The notes under the pieces were generated by a model. It was given only the letters and a program-made list of their open reading frames with translations, was not told the DNA's origin and ran no database searches. Made by a program: the position numbers and the translations under genes. Positions 51,315 through 61,367 of a stretch of 64,000 nucleotides of DNA are shown here, in pieces. Location: positions 2,294,001-2,358,000 of the forward strand of contig NZ_CP040948.1 in assembly GCF_006363955.1 (NCBI RefSeq). Direction: 5' to 3'. This DNA comes from Methylophilus medardicus. Its GTDB lineage: Bacteria; Pseudomonadota; Gammaproteobacteria; Burkholderiales; Methylophilaceae. Position 1 is the first letter of the stretch. Each line of letters starts with the position of its first letter.

Positions 51315-51704
51315 TTAACCGTTGTTTGCTGCGATGTCTTTCTCGCGAGCAACCAATTTTTCTTTAATACGTGCAGATTTACCTGAACGCTCACGCAAGT
51401 AATACAATTTCGCACGACGCACATCACCACGACGCTTCACTTCGATAGAAGCGATTTGTGGGGAGTAAGTCTGGAATGTACGCTCAACGCCTTCACCTGA
51501 AGAGATTTTACGCACGATAAATGAGGAGTTCAGGCCTCTGTTACGCTTAGCGATTACCACACCTTCGTAAGCCTGCACACGTTTACGTGTACCTTCAACC
51601 ACGTTTACACCCACAATTACGGTATCACCAGGTGCAAAGCTAGGGATGGTTTTATTCAAACGAGCAATTTCTTCTTGCTCTAACATCTTAATAATGTCTG
51701 CCAT
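51315..51704 (-). CDS. rplS: 50S ribosomal protein L19
   Basis: A 129-residue protein: [40 protein letters not shown] and [20 protein letters not shown], then [21 protein letters not shown]19 is at the 30S-50S interface. It is the last gene of the rpsP operon and is followed by a strong terminator. Confidence 0.98.
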   Translation of the reverse strand: MADIIKMLEQEEIARLNKTIPSFAPGDTVIVGVNVVEGTRKRVQAYEGVVIAKRNRGLNSSFIVRKISSGEGVERTFQTYSPQIASIEVKRRGDVRRAKLYYLRERSGKSARIKEKLVAREKDIAANNG

Positions 51705-51736
51705 GTCAGTTCCTTTTAATTGTAAAGAGCTCGTTC

Positions 51737-52474
51737 CTACTCCACATCTTTGAGTAGCCTAGCCTCTTCTTTCGTCAACGGCCTCGCGGCCAATAAATCA
51801 GGGCGTTTTGCCCTGGTTAGCAGTAGCGATTGTTGTAATCGCCATTGTCTAATCTTTTCATGGTGCCCTGAAAGTAATACTTCAGGCACCTTTAATCCTT
51901 CAAATTCTTCAGGCCGCGTGTAATGCGGATAATCAAGCAGACCATTTACAAAAGAATCTTCCTGCGCAGAATCTTCATCACCCAAGGCCCCGGGTAATTG
52001 GCGGATGATTGCATCCAGCAACACCATGGCGGGTAACTCACCACCACTTAATACATAATCACCGATAGAGATTTCTTCATCCACCAATGACTCCAGCACA
52101 CGCTGGTCAACGCCTTCATAGCGACTGGCCAACAACACCAATCCCTCATATTCTTTGAGCTGCAGCACTTTTTCGTGCGTCAGCGGCTGGCCACGCGGTG
52201 ACAAATGAATCACTCTGGGGCTTAATCCCTGCGCCACTAGTCGCGCTTTCGCATCACTAATCGCGGCTGCCAAGGGCTGGGCTAACATCACCATGCCAGG
52301 GCCACCGCCATAAGGCCGATCATCCACTGTGTGGTGCACATCTTGCGTATACTGCCGCGGATTCGTCAGCTGCAACTGGTACAGGCCGCGCTGTTTAGCC
52401 CGGCTGGTAATACCATGTTCCGTCAGTGCTGCGAACATCTCAGGAAACAAACTGATGACTTCAATTTGCATCAT
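51737..52474 (-). CDS. trmD: tRNA (guanine-N1-)-methyltransferase
   Basis: A 245-residue SPOUT methyltransferase: [20 protein letters not shown] at the start, [18 protein letters not shown], the knot [13 protein letters not shown] and [17 protein letters not shown]. It makes m1G37 in tRNAs reading CNN/GGN-type codons, preventing frameshifts. Starts at the first of two ATG codons (MMQIE). It sits between rimM and rplS as usual. Confidence 0.97.
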   Translation of the reverse strand: MMQIEVISLFPEMFAALTEHGITSRAKQRGLYQLQLTNPRQYTQDVHHTVDDRPYGGGPGMVMLAQPLAAAISDAKARLVAQGLSPRVIHLSPRGQPLTHEKVLQLKEYEGLVLLASRYEGVDQRVLESLVDEEISIGDYVLSGGELPAMVLLDAIIRQLPGALGDEDSAQEDSFVNGLLDYPHYTRPEEFEGLKVPEVLLSGHHEKIRQWRLQQSLLLTRAKRPDLLAARPLTKEEARLLKDVE

Positions 52475-52489
52475 GAGCGCCTCTTTACG

Positions 52490-53041
52490 CTAAAAATCTG
52501 CATCCCAATCCACCAGCACCGTGCCAGCTTGCAGATTGACTTCAGGGACCGCATCATTGGTAAACGGTATCAAGCGCTCGCGGTATTCCTCGTGCAGCTT
52601 GCCATCTTTGCCTTTGACGCTTGTGGGCTGTTCTTCCCGCACCACCAGCACATCGTTGGCGCCGGTTTCAAACACTTGCGTGATTTTGCCAAAGCCAATG
52701 CCTGCGGTGTTGGTCACGGTCAAACCAATTAAATCAGACCAGTAATACTCACCTTCTTCAGGCGCTGGCAAATCGGCACGCGGCACCGCGATTTGTTGAC
52801 CTTTCATCGCGAAGGCTGCATCGCGATCACTCACGCCTGCGAGCTTGATCAACAGCACATCATTATGCAGCTTGGCCTGCTCAACAGAGACTTCTCGCCA
52901 GTTTGGCGCTTTACCCACCCACCAAGCCTTGTAGTCGAGTAATCCGTCTAAAGACTCTGTGTCTGGTAACACTTTTAGCCAACCAAAAACGCCATATGGG
53001 GCGACGATGCGCCCCATCACAACCATATTTTCAAACGCCAT
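52490..53041 (-). CDS. rimM: 16S rRNA processing protein RimM
   Basis: A 183-residue protein with the RimM N-domain (MGRIVAPYGVFGWLKVLPDT) and the C-terminal PRC-barrel (YYWSDLIGLTVTNTAGIGFG, VFETGANDVLVVRE). It binds S19 in maturing 30S subunits. The start is 22 bases downstream of the rpsP stop and its stop 15 bases from trmD. Confidence 0.96.
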   Translation of the reverse strand: MAFENMVVMGRIVAPYGVFGWLKVLPDTESLDGLLDYKAWWVGKAPNWREVSVEQAKLHNDVLLIKLAGVSDRDAAFAMKGQQIAVPRADLPAPEEGEYYWSDLIGLTVTNTAGIGFGKITQVFETGANDVLVVREEQPTSVKGKDGKLHEEYRERLIPFTNDAVPEVNLQAGTVLVDWDADF

Positions 53042-53063
53042 TTGAATTTAGGCGCTGAAACAA

Positions 53064-53513
53064 TTACTCAGCAGCTGGCGCTTCAGCGGCAGCGGCTTCT
53101 GCAGCAGCTGCGGCGGCGGCATCTGCGTCAGCTTTCGCTTTTGCGGCTGCTTCTGCAGCAGCAGCGTCAGCTTCTGCTTTCAATTTAGCAGCGGCTTCAG
53201 CGATTGCTTTTTCTTTCGCAGCTTCGGCTTTGGCAACTTCTTTGGCTTTAACAGCAGCCATACCTTCAGCGCCTTTAGCGTGGAATTTTACCAAACGAGC
53301 AACCGTGTCAGACAGTTGTGCACCGTTGTCCACCCAGTATTGTGTACGTGCTTCATCGATACGCAAGCCTTCAGCGCCAGCGCGTGCAGATGGATTGTAG
53401 AAACCAACGCGCTCGATAAAACGACCGTCACGACGGTTGCGGGACTCTGCCACAACTACGCTGTAAAACGGGTTCTTTTTGGAGCCACCACGTGATAAAC
53501 GAATAACGACCAT
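53064..53513 (-). CDS. rpsP: 30S ribosomal protein S16 with long Ala-rich C-terminal tail
   Basis: A 149-residue product. The first 85 residues are a complete S16: [20 protein letters not shown], then [15 protein letters not shown] and [20 protein letters not shown]. The last 65 residues are a low-complexity tail of Ala, Lys, Glu and Asp (repeats such as [15 protein letters not shown]), far beyond the usual 80-90 residue length. The tail DNA is itself repetitive, which implies growth by slippage. S16 is needed for 30S assembly. First gene of the rpsP-rimM-trmD-rplS operon. Confidence 0.97.
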   Translation of the reverse strand: MVVIRLSRGGSKKNPFYSVVVAESRNRRDGRFIERVGFYNPSARAGAEGLRIDEARTQYWVDNGAQLSDTVARLVKFHAKGAEGMAAVKAKEVAKAEAAKEKAIAEAAAKLKAEADAAAAEAAAKAKADADAAAAAAAEAAAAEAPAAE

Positions 53514-53594
53514 AATCTTGTTCTCTTAAAATTGAATTTCTTTGCAGAAAGGCGCGGATTATACTTGATATTATTCAAGCATGGCAAGTGTTTT

Positions 53595-54296
53595 TCACTT
53601 TGCAGAAATGGTAGTTAGATAAGGGGTAGGGTCCACTACGCCGGCTTGTGTAAATCCCGCTTTACGGAATCGGCAGGAATCGCAAACCCCACAGGCCACC
53701 CCTTGCTGATTGGCCTGATAACAGGATACCGTCAGGCCATAATCCACCCCTAAAGCATCGCCGGCGCGAATGATATCTGCCTTCGTCATATCAATCAATG
53801 GCGCATGCACGGTAATGGTTTGACCTTCTACCGCTGCTTTGGTAGCCAAATTGGCCATTTGCTGAAAAGCTTTTACATATTCAGTACGACAATCAGGATA
53901 ACCAGAATAATCAAGCGCATTGACGCCGATGAAAATATCGCGTGCTTGCAGCACCTCTGCCCAGGCCAACGCCAAGGAAAGCATAATCGTATTGCGTGCT
54001 GGCACATAAGTGACAGGGATGCCTTGCGTTTCATGCTCGGGCACGGCGATCGCATTATCAGTCAACGCAGAGCCGCCAAATAGCGAAAGATCGAGTTGCA
54101 CCGTTTTGTGTTCAACCGCTCCCAAGGCTGCAGCCACCCGTTTTGCGGCGAGCAATTCTACATTGTGCCGCTGATGATAATCGAGACTCAAACAATAACT
54201 ATCGTAGCCTTGTGACTTGGCAATCGCCAATACGGTAGTGGAATCTAATCCACCAGACAACAAAATAACGGCTTTGGGTTTATTTGATGCGACCAA
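53595..54296 (-). CDS. queC: 7-Cyano-7-deazaguanine synthase
   Basis: A 233-residue protein with the PP-loop [16 protein letters not shown] near the start, the motif [20 protein letters not shown], and the C-terminal zinc site [10 protein letters not shown] together with an earlier Cys in VSCYQ. It converts 7-carboxy-7-deazaguanine to preQ0 with ATP and ammonia in queuosine synthesis. The start is two bases after queE, clearly one operon. Confidence 0.97.
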   Translation of the reverse strand: MVASNKPKAVILLSGGLDSTTVLAIAKSQGYDSYCLSLDYHQRHNVELLAAKRVAAALGAVEHKTVQLDLSLFGGSALTDNAIAVPEHETQGIPVTYVPARNTIMLSLALAWAEVLQARDIFIGVNALDYSGYPDCRTEYVKAFQQMANLATKAAVEGQTITVHAPLIDMTKADIIRAGDALGVDYGLTVSCYQANQQGVACGVCDSCRFRKAGFTQAGVVDPTPYLTTISAK

Positions 54297-54298
54297 CC

Positions 54299-54940
54299 TT
54301 ATACTCCTTGCTTTTCGCCCCAGAGAATCTTGTGTAATTGCAGTTGCATGCGTACTTTTAAATGATCTTGCAAAATCCAGCTGGCCAATGTGTCGCCACT
54401 GACATCATGAAAGCTCGGTGAAAATAACTGGTCGCAGCCGGCAGGGAACGTCTCTTTTTGCAAGACTTGCTTGGCCCAGTCATAGTCTTCACGGCTACAA
54501 ATCACCCACTTCACCTCATCGCCCGCCTTGAGTAAAGGTAGATTCTCCCAGCGATTTTTTTCCACCTCACCAGACCCTGGTGTTTTGATATCCATCACCA
54601 CTTTGACGCGTTTATCTACGGCGGCGATATCGATCGCGCCACTGGTTTCGAGTGACACTTGATAGCCGGTGTCAGCCAACTTGGTCAGCAACTCGATACA
54701 CGCTTTTTGTGCCAGCGGCTCACCGCCAGTGACACAGACATAAGGCGTGTCATACACGGCAATCTGCGCCATGATTTGCTCAAGCGGCATCACGCTCCCG
54801 CCTTTAAAGGCATATTCGGTATCACAATATCCGCAACGCAAGGGACACCCGACCAAGCGAATAAAAATGGTGGGCAGGCCAACGCGCGAGCTTTCGCCCT
54901 GCAATGAGTAAAAAATTTCGAAAATTCGGAGTGAGGTCAT
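54299..54940 (-). CDS. queE: 7-Carboxy-7-deazaguanine synthase (radical SAM)
   Basis: A 213-residue protein: [20 protein letters not shown] at the start and [18 protein letters not shown], in which C-x3-C-x2-C binds the 4Fe-4S cluster. [12 protein letters not shown] and SLETSGA are further motifs. It forms the deazaguanine ring from carboxytetrahydropterin. It precedes queC. The cpoB terminator lies upstream, so the two genes probably have their own promoter. Confidence 0.96.
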   Translation of the reverse strand: MTSLRIFEIFYSLQGESSRVGLPTIFIRLVGCPLRCGYCDTEYAFKGGSVMPLEQIMAQIAVYDTPYVCVTGGEPLAQKACIELLTKLADTGYQVSLETSGAIDIAAVDKRVKVVMDIKTPGSGEVEKNRWENLPLLKAGDEVKWVICSREDYDWAKQVLQKETFPAGCDQLFSPSFHDVSGDTLASWILQDHLKVRMQLQLHKILWGEKQGV

Positions 54941-54958
54941 CTGAGTGTAAAAAGTAAA

Positions 54959-54982
54959 CGGGCAGATATGACTATCTGCCCG
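54959..54982 (-). terminator. Terminator at the end of the tol-pal operon
   Basis: Stem CGGGCAGATA / TATCTGCCCG of 10 bp with a 4-base loop; on the minus strand it continues TTTACTTTTTA. It is 28 bases after the cpoB stop. Confidence 0.8.
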
Positions 54983-55010
54983 CTATTATCGCCGAACTCG
55001 CGAAATTCTG

Positions 55011-55880
55011 CTATTTGATCGTTTCGAGCACTTTGAGACGTTTTTGCGCACTCGGCGTCACTTCTGCCGATGGATAGTTCGCAATCAAGTCTTTCAAAGT
55101 TTTTTTAGCCGCAGGAATCTGGCCCAGCTGAATCTGACTGTTAGCCAAACTCATCATTGCGTTGGCAGCCAACGGATGCGATGCATAGCTATCAAGAAAC
55201 TTCTGCTGCGTTGCCGCGGACGACTTGTAGCTTTTCAGCGCAAACTGCGTATAACCCATCCCGTACAGTGCATCTGGGGCTAATTTGCTCGCAGAGTAGC
55301 TTTTCAAAAAGGCATCATAGGCATTAAATGCCTCTTTGTATTTGCCTGCCTGATTGAGCGCATCTGCTTCAGCGAAAGCCGTCGACTCTTGCTGCGAAAC
55401 ATCGGCTTTCACATCTGTGCTGGCTGGGCTGCCAGCGCCGTTCGACGCCGATGGCATTTGCCCATTCGTCACAGACTGCGCCAGCGTTTCGAGCTTGCGT
55501 ACCCGCGTATCAAGATCTGTATATGAAGCATTTTGCTTGTTACGCAACTCGTCCAGCTGATGTGTCACCACCTCAAGATCCCCTTTGAGTTGGGCCACAT
55601 CTTGCCGAATCTGTTCAAGCTGGTTTTGCATATCCAGCAAACCTTTGCCGTTGATCAGCGCTTCCAGGCTTTGTACGCGCCGGTCCAGCGATTGCTGGAC
55701 ACGGCTTAGATCGGTGATCGCTTTTTGTTGCGCATCATGCTCGGCCGTTTGTTTGTTTTCCAGTTCCAGAATACGTTTTCTGGCTTCTGTGTCGTCAAAC
55801 AACGCGGCGTGGCTCACTGTTGAAACAGTCAGCCCCAACGCAAGTAGCGCAGACAATAATCGCAAATTACTGACCTGCAT
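55011..55880 (-). CDS. cpoB: Cell division coordinator CpoB (YbgF)
   Basis: A 289-residue periplasmic protein: signal peptide (ends SHAAL), N-terminal trimerising coiled coil about 35-125 (ELENKQTAEHDAQQKAITDL), a Ser/Gly-rich linker and three tetratricopeptide-like repeats at the end (ADALNQAGKYKEAFNAYDAF, ALYGMGYTQFALKSYKSSAA). It links the Tol system with PBP1B-dependent peptidoglycan synthesis during constriction. Its start overlaps the pal stop by 14 bases. Confidence 0.95.
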   Translation of the reverse strand: MQVSNLRLLSALLALGLTVSTVSHAALFDDTEARKRILELENKQTAEHDAQQKAITDLSRVQQSLDRRVQSLEALINGKGLLDMQNQLEQIRQDVAQLKGDLEVVTHQLDELRNKQNASYTDLDTRVRKLETLAQSVTNGQMPSASNGAGSPASTDVKADVSQQESTAFAEADALNQAGKYKEAFNAYDAFLKSYSASKLAPDALYGMGYTQFALKSYKSSAATQQKFLDSYASHPLAANAMMSLANSQIQLGQIPAAKKTLKDLIANYPSAEVTPSAQKRLKVLETIK

Positions 55881-56421
55881 AGACGATGTCTACGCGACGA
55901 TCCTGCTGGAAGCAACCGTCGTCAGCACAATTTTGCTTAGAACGCTCTTCACCGTAACTCACGGTTTCGATTTGGCTGTCGCTTACGCCCAACACGTTCA
56001 GTGCGTTTTTCACAGCCACAGAACGACGTTGACCCAATGCTAAGTTGTACTCGTGTGTACCGCGCTCATCCGTGTTGCCTTGCAGCACCACTTTGGTTTG
56101 CGGGTGAGCAACCAAGTATTTAGCGTGGTTAGCGACTAAACCCTTGTACTCTTCACGAATCGCATCGCTGTCATAATCAAAGAACACTTGACGTTTTGCC
56201 AACTCAGCCGCGCTCAACTCGTCTTTGCTGGTATCCACATCCACTGTTTTGATGTTGATTTTGTCTGTGTTTGCAGCACTGTCAGCGCCTGCATTGCTGT
56301 TGGCATTTGCCATTGGGCGAGTCACGCTAGAATCTTCCACTTTTGCTGGATTCATCGGTGTGCTTTTACAAGCTGTCAACACCAACGCAAGCGCTGCAAT
56401 TGTCCAAATAGTTTTGTTCAT
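55867..56421 (-). CDS. pal: Peptidoglycan-associated lipoprotein Pal
   Basis: A 184-residue lipoprotein with lipobox LTACKS at about 15-20, a flexible Asn/Ala-rich linker and an OmpA-like domain: VFFDYDSDAIREEY, then LQGNTDERGTHEYNLALGQR and RVDIVYAGQ. It holds the outer membrane to peptidoglycan and binds TolB. Two cysteines (NCADDGC) in the last part are a group feature seen in several betaproteobacteria. Confidence 0.97.
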   Translation of the reverse strand: MNKTIWTIAALALVLTACKSTPMNPAKVEDSSVTRPMANANSNAGADSAANTDKINIKTVDVDTSKDELSAAELAKRQVFFDYDSDAIREEYKGLVANHAKYLVAHPQTKVVLQGNTDERGTHEYNLALGQRRSVAVKNALNVLGVSDSQIETVSYGEERSKQNCADDGCFQQDRRVDIVYAGQ

Positions 56422-56467
56422 ACTTTCTCCTTAAAATGAGTGATTAATTAAATTGACCAAGGATAGC

Positions 56468-57805
56468 CTACTTGGGCGCTGCTTGTGCAGGCCCCCAAGC
56501 AGGTTCACGAATATCTCCGCCTGCCTCTGACAAACGCTGTCTGACCAAACCATCGACCGTGACAGTGGCTAGCGTGCCTTTGCCGCCAACGCGGGTTGCA
56601 TACATAATGGTACGCGCATTGGGGGCAAAACTGGGTGATTCGTCTTGCGAACCGGTACTGAGCAACTTCACATCGCCAGTGCCTAAATCCTGTACTGCTA
56701 CTTTAAAAGCGCCGCCGTCGTTGCGAATATAGGCTAGATACTTACCATCAGGCGAAAAACGCGGACTCACATTATAACCGCCTTCAAAAGTCACTCTGGT
56801 AGGGGTGCCACCGGTGGCTGACACTTTATAAATTTGCGGACGACCGCCGCGGTCAGAGCTAAAGTAGATGGCGCTGCCATCGGGTGAAAACGCTGGCTCG
56901 GTGTCGATGGCACTACTTTTAGTGATTTGTTGCAAATTAGAACCATCCGCCGAAATCGTATAAATCTGCGAATTGGCACCATAGGTCAGCACCACCGCCA
57001 ATTTATTGCCATCAGGTGACCAAGCTGGCGCGCTGTTGTTCCCTTTAAAGTTGGCGACGATCTTACGTTCACCAGTGTACAGTGATTGCACAAAAACAAT
57101 CGGTTTCTTTTTCTCAAAAGACACATAAGCCATTTTACTGCCATCTGGCGACCAAGCCGGAGAAATAATCGGCTCATTAGATGACACCAGCGTTTGCGCG
57201 TTAAAGCCATCATAGTCTGCAATTTGCAGGGTAAAGCGCTTACCCACCTTGGTGACATACGCAATGCGGGTAGCAAACGCGCCGGGTTGACCGGTGAATT
57301 TTTCATAGATCTGGTCAGCAATCAGATGCGCGACATGTCGATATTGACTCGGTGAAACCGTATACGTTAATTGCAACAAAGCCGTCTGACGCAGCACGTC
57401 CATCACCTGCACCGATACTTTTATATTGCCATTTGCCGCTTGTTGCACTTCACCCAAGCTCAAGCCTTGCGCTTTCAACGCTGTCCAGTCGGTATATTTG
57501 ATTTGTGAGGCGCTGGTTGGCAAAGCTGGCATGCCGCTGGTATTAATAATACGAAACATGCCACTGCCGCGCAGGTCATTGCTGATAATGTCATGCAAGC
57601 GACTCGTCGATGGCGGGCTGGCCGATTCAGCCATCGGCAAAATGGCGATGGGAATCTGGATTGCGCTACCGCCGCTGATTTCAAGCTCTAAGGCCGCACG
57701 TGCCGGCAAAGCCGTCACCCACATCAAGGCAATGGCGAAAAAAACATGGCCGAAGGCGTGATACAAGTGTTTTACAACAGTGTTCATCATCTCAATTTTA
57801 ATCAT
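56468..57805 (-). CDS. tolB: Tol-Pal system protein TolB
   Basis: A 445-residue periplasmic protein: signal peptide ending PARAA, an N-terminal alpha/beta domain (IPIAILPMAE; ISNDLRGSGMFRII) and a six-bladed beta-propeller with repeated SPDG motifs (SPAWSPDGSKMAYVSFE, APAWSPDGNKLAVVL, YFSSDRGGRPQIY). It connects TolA and Pal. Start options are ATG 57805 or the ATGATG six codons later, which is nearer to the usual signal-peptide length. Confidence 0.97.
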   Translation of the reverse strand: MIKIEMMNTVVKHLYHAFGHVFFAIALMWVTALPARAALELEISGGSAIQIPIAILPMAESASPPSTSRLHDIISNDLRGSGMFRIINTSGMPALPTSASQIKYTDWTALKAQGLSLGEVQQAANGNIKVSVQVMDVLRQTALLQLTYTVSPSQYRHVAHLIADQIYEKFTGQPGAFATRIAYVTKVGKRFTLQIADYDGFNAQTLVSSNEPIISPAWSPDGSKMAYVSFEKKKPIVFVQSLYTGERKIVANFKGNNSAPAWSPDGNKLAVVLTYGANSQIYTISADGSNLQQITKSSAIDTEPAFSPDGSAIYFSSDRGGRPQIYKVSATGGTPTRVTFEGGYNVSPRFSPDGKYLAYIRNDGGAFKVAVQDLGTGDVKLLSTGSQDESPSFAPNARTIMYATRVGGKGTLATVTVDGLVRQRLSEAGGDIREPAWGPAQAAPK

Positions 57806-57861
57806 TGGTTCACTTATATATATGAATTATAACGAAAAGGCGTCTCAACGTCATTGGCGGA

Positions 57862-58692
57862 TTAGCCGCGCGGCTTAAACTTGAGGCGAATTTGATCCAG
57901 CATTTTTCTGCGTACCGCGGGGTCATCGGGCAAATCAAACGGCTTTGCAGCTAACACGGCACGCACCACGGCATCATCACAAACCGCATCGCCTGAACCC
58001 TTGACCATCTTGGGCATGCCTGAAATATCGCCCGAATTGGTCATTTGAATATCTACCAATAACTCAGGATTAGACACCGGACACAAGCCAGCATTCATAC
58101 TACTGGTGATTTTGCGCTTCATCAGCCCCATATAGTAGGCAAGGACCGATGGATCGACTGCCGCCGCGGCCGCAGATTGTTGCGCATCCATGTCTTGCTG
58201 GCGTAAGGCATCCTGAATTTTTTTCAGCTTGTCTTCTTCCTCTTGCTTACGCAGCGCTTCTTGTATCTTCTTCAGCTTTTCTTCTTGTTTTTTCTGCTCA
58301 AGTGCTTTCTTTTTGTCTTCTTCTTGCAGGCGCTTTTTTTCATCCTCTTGCATTTTGAGTGCAATATCGGCCGCTTGTTCCGCTTGTTTCACTTGCGGTG
58401 TCGGCGCCACCACTTTCTCAGATGGCTTAGGCGTAGGTGGTGTGGGTTCTGGTTCAGGCGCTGGCGGAGGTGGTTCGACAGGCTTTACGATGGGCTTTAC
58501 GACAGACTTAGCTGGCTGCTTACTGGGTAAACTATCCCATAGCGTTGCCTCCATCACACTGGGGGTCACGTGGACGGCTTTCCAGTCAACCATAAACACC
58601 ATGCTACAAAATAGCAACACATGCATAAGCACAGACAATATGGCTGCACGCTTGCGTATGACTTGATCATGTGGGGACAATACGGTTTTCAT
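57862..58692 (-). CDS. tolA: Tol-Pal system protein TolA
   Basis: A 276-residue inner-membrane protein: one membrane helix about 19-36 (ILSVLMHVLLFCSMVFMV), a proline-rich stretch (PVEPPPPAPEPEPTPPTPKP), a long Lys/Glu/Gln helix about 105-170 with internal repeats (EKLKKIQEALRKQEEEDKLK), and a C-terminal domain ending CDDAVVRAVLAAKPFDLPDD. It couples TolQR proton-motive energy to TolB-Pal. The linker helix is shorter than in E. coli (421 residues in all). Confidence 0.94.
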   Translation of the reverse strand: MKTVLSPHDQVIRKRAAILSVLMHVLLFCSMVFMVDWKAVHVTPSVMEATLWDSLPSKQPAKSVVKPIVKPVEPPPPAPEPEPTPPTPKPSEKVVAPTPQVKQAEQAADIALKMQEDEKKRLQEEDKKKALEQKKQEEKLKKIQEALRKQEEEDKLKKIQDALRQQDMDAQQSAAAAAVDPSVLAYYMGLMKRKITSSMNAGLCPVSNPELLVDIQMTNSGDISGMPKMVKGSGDAVCDDAVVRAVLAAKPFDLPDDPAVRRKMLDQIRLKFKPRG

Positions 58693-58713
58693 CTGTGATA
58701 GATCAGCGACGAC

Positions 58714-59106
58714 TTACTTTTCGTTTTGAAATAACAAGCCAACCTGATTCACTTGCGCTTGCTTCAATAAATCCATGACCGCAATCACCTCACCATAAGG
58801 CGTGTTTTTGTCGGCTGAAACCACGACCGGCTTTTCCGCTTCAGCCAAGCGTGTGCGGATCAATGCCAGCATGTCATCGCGCTGCATTTCCTTACCATCC
58901 ATCAATACAGTACCTTCTTTTTGCACGGTGACCACAATCGGATCAACGCTCTGCTTGAGCGCTTGACCCACTTTAGGCAACTCGACCATACCAGGGTTGG
59001 TCATCGGGGCGGTCACCATAAAAATCACCAGCAACACTAAGGTCACGTCAATGTATGGCACGACGTTAATCTGGTTCATCATGCGCCGTTTACGCGTTCT
59101 GCTCAT
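58714..59106 (-). CDS. tolR: Tol-Pal system protein TolR
   Basis: A 130-residue ExbD/TolR protein: INVVPYIDVTLVLLVIFMVT contains the helix with the proton-carrying aspartate, and the periplasmic domain has VVSADKNTPYGEVIAVMDLL. It stands 11 bases behind tolQ and 21 bases before tolA. Confidence 0.97.
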   Translation of the reverse strand: MSRTRKRRMMNQINVVPYIDVTLVLLVIFMVTAPMTNPGMVELPKVGQALKQSVDPIVVTVQKEGTVLMDGKEMQRDDMLALIRTRLAEAEKPVVVSADKNTPYGEVIAVMDLLKQAQVNQVGLLFQNEK

Positions 59107-59117
59107 GCGGACTCCGA

Positions 59118-59792
59118 TCAGGCTCTACGCTGCAAAATGTTGGTAAATTCTTCGATAAAACTCTCGTAACGCACGGACAAGCGATCCACCCCCGCCGCAA
59201 AACGGTTGTAGGCAATGACGGCTGGAATCGCGGCAAACAAGCCAATCGCGGTGGCGACCAACGCTTCGGCAATGCCGGGCGCGACCTGACTCAAGGTCGC
59301 TTGGGCAACATTTGACAAGCCACGGAACGCGTTCATGATGCCCCACACTGTGCCAAACAAACCAATATAAGGGCTGACAGAACCGACTGACGCCAAAAAT
59401 GGCAAATGTGCGTCCAGATAATCTAATTCACGGTTGTAAGCAGCGCGCATGGCCCGGCGCGTCGCTTCCATCACGTCACTGACTTCAGTGTCTTTTTGCT
59501 GTTTGTAGCGAATAAACTCTTTAAGGCCGGCTTGAAAAATACTCGACATGCCTTGCGGCGTTTTGCGGCCTGCAGTGATGCGCTCATACAACTCATTTAA
59601 GTCGCCACCAGACCAAAACTGGGCTTCAAACTGATCCACATTTTCATTGGCCGCTTTGAGCGAAAATACTTTAATGAAGATATACCACCAAGAGACCAGT
59701 GAGGTCAGCAGCAGAATCAGCATCACCAGTTGAACTGGCAAACTGGCCCCGCTGATCAGGGTAAAAATCGACATATCGTTTGCTACATTCAT
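59118..59792 (-). CDS. tolQ: Tol-Pal system protein TolQ
   Basis: A 224-residue ExbB/TolQ protein with three membrane helices (about 15-36, 130-152, 165-190). LASVGSVSPYIGLFGTVWGI and APGIAEALVATAIGLFAAIP are the conserved channel segments. With TolR it forms the motor of the Tol system. The ATG overlaps the ybgC stop (ATGA type). Confidence 0.97.
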   Translation of the reverse strand: MNVANDMSIFTLISGASLPVQLVMLILLLTSLVSWWYIFIKVFSLKAANENVDQFEAQFWSGGDLNELYERITAGRKTPQGMSSIFQAGLKEFIRYKQQKDTEVSDVMEATRRAMRAAYNRELDYLDAHLPFLASVGSVSPYIGLFGTVWGIMNAFRGLSNVAQATLSQVAPGIAEALVATAIGLFAAIPAVIAYNRFAAGVDRLSVRYESFIEEFTNILQRRA

Positions 59793-60184
59793 GAAGACTC
59801 CAGTGCAATTTTGATACGGGCCGGAATACCCGTTGGTTTAAATGAATCCGCATTGACGCAGGCCACTTTGACCTCCGCCTGTAATAAAATCGTCTCTTCG
59901 CGCTTGATCAGTTGCTGGCAACTAAAGCTACCGCGACCCATCTCAATCAAGTGTGAAACCACCTTCAATTGTTCATCTAGCTTGGCCGGTTTTTTAAATT
60001 GCAGTTGCATGCTGTGCACCACAAACAGCACATGTTCTTCCTGCCTCAAGGCGGTCTGCGCAAAGCCTGCCGCACGCAACCATTCGGTGCGGGCACGCTC
60101 CAGAAAGTTCAAGTAACGGCTGTGGTAGACCACCCCACCGGCATCGGTATCTTCATAATAAACGCGCACCGGAAACTCAAACAT
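59789..60184 (-). CDS. ybgC: Tol-Pal system acyl-CoA thioesterase
   Basis: I choose ATG 60184 (MFEFPVRVYYEDTDAGGVVY), giving 131 residues. It has the hotdog fold with the catalytic aspartate in YEDTDAGGVVYHSRYLNFLE. It hydrolyses acyl-CoA or acyl-ACP species and is the usual first gene of the tol-pal operon. The start is one base after the ruvB stop, so the ruv and tol genes may be read through. Confidence 0.95.
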   Translation of the reverse strand: MFEFPVRVYYEDTDAGGVVYHSRYLNFLERARTEWLRAAGFAQTALRQEEHVLFVVHSMQLQFKKPAKLDEQLKVVSHLIEMGRGSFSCQQLIKREETILLQAEVKVACVNADSFKPTGIPARIKIALESS

Positions 60185-60185
60185 G

Positions 60186-61232
60186 CTATTGCGCGTCCCC
60201 TTGCCATGGCGCACCATGGGCCAATGTGGCAGGTGCTTTCAGACCAAAATGTTGATAGGTCATCTGCGTGGCCACCCGCCCGCGCGGGGTACGCATCAAA
60301 TACCCTTGCTGGATCAAATAAGGCTCGAGTACATCTTCGATCGTATCGCGTTCCTCGCCTATGGCGGCTGCCAGATTATCCAAACCAACCGGGCCACCGC
60401 CAAACTTTTCGACGACCGCTTGTAACAACTTGCGATCCATGACATCCAGGCCTTGCTGATCCACATCCAGCATTTTCAGGGCAGCGTCCGCCACCTTATC
60501 GGTGACGATTCCGTCTGATTTTACCTGGGCATAATCTCGTACTCGGCGCAATAATCGATTAGCGATACGCGGCGTGCCACGGGCGCGACGGGCAATTTCT
60601 GAGGCACCACCTTGCTGCATTTCCACCTCAAGTAAGTTGGCCGAGCGCGTGACGATTTTGGCTAACTCGTCATGGCTGTAAAATTCGAGGCGCGCCACAA
60701 TACCGAAGCGATCACGCAAAGGATTGGTCAACATGCCGGCACGCGTGGTGGCACCCACCAGCGTAAATGGTGGCAGATCCAGGCGCACACTGCGCGCAGC
60801 CGGGCCTTCACCAATCATGATATCCAGCCGGTAGTCTTCCATGGCTGGATACAAAATCTCTTCTACCACCGGACTCAGACGGTGAATTTCGTCAATAAAT
60901 AAGACGTCGTTGGGCTCAAGATTGGTCAACAAGGCGGCTAAATCGCCGGCACGTTCCAGCACTGGGCCAGACGTCATGCGCAAATTGACACCCATTTCTT
61001 TGGCGATAATGTGAGCCAGCGTGGTTTTTCCGAGGCCCGGCGGCCCGAACAGCAGCACGTGGTCGAGCGCCTCTTGCCGACCGCGCGCCGCATTGATGAA
61101 TATTTCAAGTTGGCCGCGCGCTTTCTCTTGGCCAACGTATTCATCGAGCTGCTTGGGGCGCAATGCACGCTCCAAAGCCTCCTCTTGGGGGCTGACAGTA
61201 GCGGGCGCAACGAGTCTATCGGTTTCTATCAT
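60186..61232 (-). CDS. ruvB: Holliday junction branch-migration helicase RuvB
   Basis: A 348-residue AAA+ protein: [19 protein letters not shown], Walker A in [20 protein letters not shown], Walker B in [13 protein letters not shown], sensor [19 protein letters not shown], and the C-terminal winged helix with [17 protein letters not shown]. With RuvA it drives branch migration. It is 135 bases behind ruvA, farther than usual. Confidence 0.98.
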   Translation of the reverse strand: MIETDRLVAPATVSPQEEALERALRPKQLDEYVGQEKARGQLEIFINAARGRQEALDHVLLFGPPGLGKTTLAHIIAKEMGVNLRMTSGPVLERAGDLAALLTNLEPNDVLFIDEIHRLSPVVEEILYPAMEDYRLDIMIGEGPAARSVRLDLPPFTLVGATTRAGMLTNPLRDRFGIVARLEFYSHDELAKIVTRSANLLEVEMQQGGASEIARRARGTPRIANRLLRRVRDYAQVKSDGIVTDKVADAALKMLDVDQQGLDVMDRKLLQAVVEKFGGGPVGLDNLAAAIGEERDTIEDVLEPYLIQQGYLMRTPRGRVATQMTYQHFGLKAPATLAHGAPWQGDAQ

Positions 61233-61367
61233 GGGTGATCGGCGATGAAGTGCAAACTAACACTAAACAATAGGTGGCCTCATGCCGGGGGGGTAACTAA
61301 GTTATTTTTTGTAATCATAACACGCAGCCTTTGAGTATGGCATCAGTTGCCGCGCGATCAGTGGCGA

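Noticed and set aside
54941-55010. preQ1 riboswitch before queE
   Set aside because: The only structured element here is the cpoB terminator hairpin; no preQ1-type stem-loop with A-rich tail is seen.
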